Source of the DNA: Skermanella aerolata KACC 11604
Lineage (GTDB): Bacteria; Pseudomonadota; Alphaproteobacteria; Azospirillales; Azospirillaceae
Length of the DNA: 64,000 bases
Direction of reading: 5' to 3'
Assembly: GCF_000936425.1 (NCBI RefSeq)
Contig: NZ_AVFK01000029.1
Coordinates: 43,026 to 107,025, forward strand
Part shown: positions 61,809-64,000 of the stretch, piece by piece
Layout: every line of letters starts with the position of its first letter
Position numbering within the stretch: the first letter of the stretch is position 1
Translations under genes and position numbers: made by a program
Notes under the pieces: generated by a model
Database searches by the model: none
Told to the model about the DNA's origin: nothing
The model's input: the letters and a program-made list of their open reading frames with translations, nothing else

Positions 61809-64000
61809 TCAGGCCGCCTTGTCGGTTTCGTCGATGCCTGCCGCCTTCAGCAGACTTTCGAGCAAGGCTAGTCCTTCGGCCATGAAGCCGTTCTGTCCGC
61901 TTGCCGCCTTGAGCTGCGCCGTCAGCGACGGCCTGCCCAGAAGCGGAGCTTGGGCGGTCTGCCGGTCGGCAGGACGGCCGGCATCGGTTCTCTGCTGCCC
62001 GGCGTTGTTTTGCCCATCCTGACCTTCGCCGGCCGGCTGATCGCCGTTTTCATTGACGTCCAGCTTGAAGTTGACCGTGGCCTCCGATCCGGCGTTGTCG
62101 CGGGCCGTCACCTTGATCTGGAGGTCCTGCTTTTCACCTTCCGGCGGCTTGCCGCTGAAGGTACCGGTGCCGGCATCGAATTTCAGCCAGGACGGCAAGG
62201 GCGAGCCGTCTTCCAGGGTCGCCTGGATGGTCACGACGGCATTGGGGTCGGTGTGTCCGAAGACCCCGGACGGGATCTTGAAGCTGTCTCCCGAGGTGCC
62301 GCCGACCTGCTGGGACGCTACTTCCGAGCGGACGGTGAGGCCCGTGCTGATGGCGCCGCCCTCCGAAGAGAGGCCGGTCCCAGTCGCGCTGCCGATGCCG
62401 GCGCCTGCTCCGTTACTGCTGCCGGCGGTCGACGGGCCGACGCTGATCAGAGACGATTGACTGGCCGGTAGGCTGATCGAGTTGAGCGACGAGCTGTTGC
62501 TTGACGCCGTGTTGCCGGATGGGGTTGTCGAAACCTGGGGTGCCGTCGTGGTGAGCGTCGGCGTAATGATATCGGGGCTTGCCGGTGTCGAAGGCGAGTT
62601 CGAGTTCGAGTTCGAAGATGAATTTGAACCCAGGGACGAATTCGAGCTCGAAGATGAACTCGAACCCAAGGACGAATTCGAGTTCAACGAATTCGAAGAG
62701 AAGCTCGAAACTGGATTCGACGAAGTCGAAGTCAAGATGTTCGTTGAGCTGGTCGGCGTGAAGAGCGGCAGGATGATCGGCGCGGTCGGGGTCGTCGGCG
62801 TCACATCGGTTGTCGTGGGCGCGGTGGGGGTTGGCGTCGTGGGCGTAACCGGCGGCGGCGGCGGTGCCGCCACCGTATCCTCAGCGCCCTTGATCGTGAC
62901 CGTCAGCACGGCGGTATCGGTCAGAGCCCCGTTCGAGACGGTATAGTTGAAGCTCTCGGACAAGCTGGCGTCGGCGCCGAGGGCATTGACGGCTGCATTG
63001 TCGTTGTTCACGGCATAGGTGTATGTGCCATCCGCCTTCAGCGTCAGGGAACCGTACAGCCCGGCAAGGGCCGTTCCGACGCTGCCGGCATTCCCGCTTC
63101 CTTCGATCGCGCCCAGCCGCACCCCGGCAACCGTCCGGGTCAGGCCGGTGTCGGCATCGGTGTCGTTGGTCAGCACGTTGCCGGTGGCATTGCTGCCGGC
63201 CGTCCCGTTGGAAATGCCGCCGGCTTCCAGGGCGCTGCCGGTATCGTTCGCGGCGATGGGGGCATCCACGGTCCCAGCGACCGCGACGCTCAGCGTCGTG
63301 CTGCTCGTGACCCTGCCGTCCGACGCGGTGACGGTGAAGCTTTCGCCCGTCGCGGCGTTCGTCGCATTGATGGCGACACCGTTGGGGACGAGGACGAAGG
63401 CGCCGGTAGCACTGTTGACGTGGAGCGTCCCATAGACGCCGGTCCGGGACACGTCGTAAGTGATGCCATCCGACGTGAAGGCGCCGCCGGTAATGCCGCC
63501 ATCGATGCCGAAGGTCAGTCCGTCGGTGTCGGTATCGGACGCGGCGAGGCTGCCGGCGCGGTTGGCGAAGGTATCGGCCCTGGCGGTATCCGCGAAGGTG
63601 AGGACGGCGGGGGACGCCAGCGACGGAGCCGTGTTGGCGACACCGGATCTGGCCGAGGCGCTGGTCTGGGTCGTGCTGCCGTTTGCGTCGTTGGCGGTGA
63701 CGACGACGCGGACGAACTTATGCGCATCCGCCGACGACAGCGCGTATGTGGCGGCGGTTGCCCCGGTGATGGCGGTCTCGCCGGTGCCGGCGGCGTCGGT
63801 GGCGCGGTACCATTGGTAACTATAGGTCACTGTATCGCTGTCGGTGTCGCTCCAGGTGCCGGTGCTGGCCGACAGGGTCCCGCCGACGGCAGCGGTTCCG
63901 GAAATGGTCGGGACCGCCGAGTTGACCGGGGCGGTGTTGGCGATCAGCGATCGGGTGGACTCGGCGGTCTGGGTCGAGCTGCCGTTGGCGTCGTTAGCGG
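61809..64000 (-). CDS. Giant VCBS/cadherin-like secreted protein (5' end outside window)
   Basis: The frame is open from the window end to TGA 61809-61811, about 730 residues visible. Order from the N-terminal side: copies of an Ig-like repeat (SYSYQWYR and VVVTANDANGS-type strings, at least two copies, the first cut by the window edge); a VCBS-like repeat, with DGLTFGIDGGITGGAF and NGVAINATN; a second VCBS repeat, with GNVLTNDTDADTG, LTLKADGTYTYAVNND and FNYTVSNGALTDTAVLTVTI. A Thr/Pro then Ser/Asn-rich linker follows, then a dystroglycan-type cadherin domain (SWLKFDAGTGTFSGKPPEGEKQDLQIKVTARD). The end is ALLESLLKAAGIDE. Such proteins are exported by type I systems and act in adhesion or biofilm. 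The TolC-like gene is next downstream. Confidence 0.85.
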   Translation of the reverse strand, partial: ANDANGSSTQTAESTRSLIANTAPVNSAVPTISGTAAVGGTLSASTGTWSDTDSDTVTYSYQWYRATDAAGTGETAITGATAATYALSSADAHKFVRVVVTANDANGSTTQTSASARSGVANTAPSLASPAVLTFADTARADTFANRAGSLAASDTDTDGLTFGIDGGITGGAFTSDGITYDVSRTGVYGTLHVNSATGAFVLVPNGVAINATNAATGESFTVTASDGRVTSSTTLSVAVAGTVDAPIAANDTGSALEAGGISNGTAGSNATGNVLTNDTDADTGLTRTVAGVRLGAIEGSGNAGSVGTALAGLYGSLTLKADGTYTYAVNNDNAAVNALGADASLSESFNYTVSNGALTDTAVLTVTIKGAEDTVAAPPPPPVTPTTPTPTAPTTTDVTPTTPTAPIILPLFTPTSSTNILTSTSSNPVSSFSSNSLNSNSSLGSSSSSSSNSSLGSNSSSNSNSNSPSTPASPDIITPTLTTTAPQVSTTPSGNTASSNSSSLNSISLPASQSSLISVGPSTAGSSNGAGAGIGSATGTGLSSEGGAISTGLTVRSEVASQQVGGTSGDSFKIPSGVFGHTDPNAVVTIQATLEDGSPLPSWLKFDAGTGTFSGKPPEGEKQDLQIKVTARDNAGSEATVNFKLDVNENGDQPAGEGQDGQNNAGQQRTDAGRPADRQTAQAPLLGRPSLTAQLKAASGQNGFMAEGLALLESLLKAAGIDETDKAA
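62591..62735. repeat. Low-complexity GAATTCGAG-type tandem region
   Basis: Short units such as GAGTTCGAG, GAATTCGAG and GAACTCGAA are repeated irregularly over about 145 bases. In the real gene (minus strand) they encode the Ser/Asn-rich linker (NSSSSSSSNSSLGS type). This is the kind of tract that expands or contracts by slippage. Confidence 0.75.

Noticed and set aside
62482..62946. Acidic plus-strand frame with EFEFEFEDEFEP-like repeats
   Set aside because: It is the complement of the Ser/Asn linker region of the surface protein; the acidic pattern is a by-product of GAATTC/GAGTTC units.

Overview
The window is a contiguous stretch of a GC-rich bacterial chromosome. It has dense, mostly syntenic housekeeping genes, no insertion sequence, no prophage and no CRISPR array. 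Gene content points to an alphaproteobacterium of the Rhodospirillales/Azospirillaceae type, and Skermanella or Azospirillum relatives are my best guess. The supporting signs are an Rrf2-controlled sufBCDSUTA operon, LOV and FIST sensory proteins, VCBS/RTX secreted proteins and multi-PAS kinases. This placement is inference from gene content and codon bias, not from a marker gene.

Layout. 0-8 kb: the 3' end of a Xer-type recombinase, mobA and fdhD (molybdenum cofactor and formate dehydrogenase maturation), a lytic transglycosylase, a C-terminal processing protease, endonuclease III and a ketopentenoate-hydratase-like enzyme. 8-11 kb: a sensory patch with a lone receiver, a FIST protein, a PAS-only protein and an unknown gene. 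11-20.5 kb: thrC, an M16 peptidase, a GNAT enzyme, a K+ channel, an unknown small operon, pepN and a selenocysteine tRNA. 20.6-26 kb: a LuxR-type regulator, two glycosyltransferases, a pseudouridine synthase and a small RTX protein. 26-33 kb: the complete suf iron-sulfur operon with its Rrf2 regulator and a clear operator/promoter. 33-42.7 kb: thpR, an aldo/keto reductase, a second FIST protein coupled to tesA, the ybbA/ybbP-like ABC pair, a BI-1 protein and a PAS kinase. 42.8-49 kb: moeA, a vapBC toxin-antitoxin pair, and an operon of LOV histidine kinase, receiver and chemoreceptor. 49-54.5 kb: a complete oligopeptide ABC importer. 54.7-58.9 kb: a clsB/ybhP/ybhN-like operon whose cardiolipin-synthase-like protein is fused to a VTT domain, then tusA. 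59-64 kb: a membrane fusion protein, a TolC-type lipoprotein, and the 3' part of a giant VCBS-type surface protein running off the window.

Two families of palindromic intergenic repeats recur. Family A has arms reading TTGGGCC-AC-GGCCCAA and has three full copies. Family B has GTCGGGCTGAAGAGGCCCGAC-type arms, with two full copies and one decayed copy. They sit at gene ends and inside one operon and look like non-coding, probably mobilisable REP/MITE-like elements.

Functional links: mobA, fdhD, moeA and the selenocysteine tRNA together suggest a selenocysteine/molybdenum formate dehydrogenase elsewhere in the genome. The Suf operon would supply its iron-sulfur clusters, along with those of endonuclease III. 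The LOV kinase, receiver and chemoreceptor operon suggests blue-light input to motility or a related output. The most unusual points are that light-chemoreceptor operon, the PLD-VTT fusion, the FIST/PAS-only locus, the repeat families, and a 48-residue membrane protein overlapped by its upstream gene.
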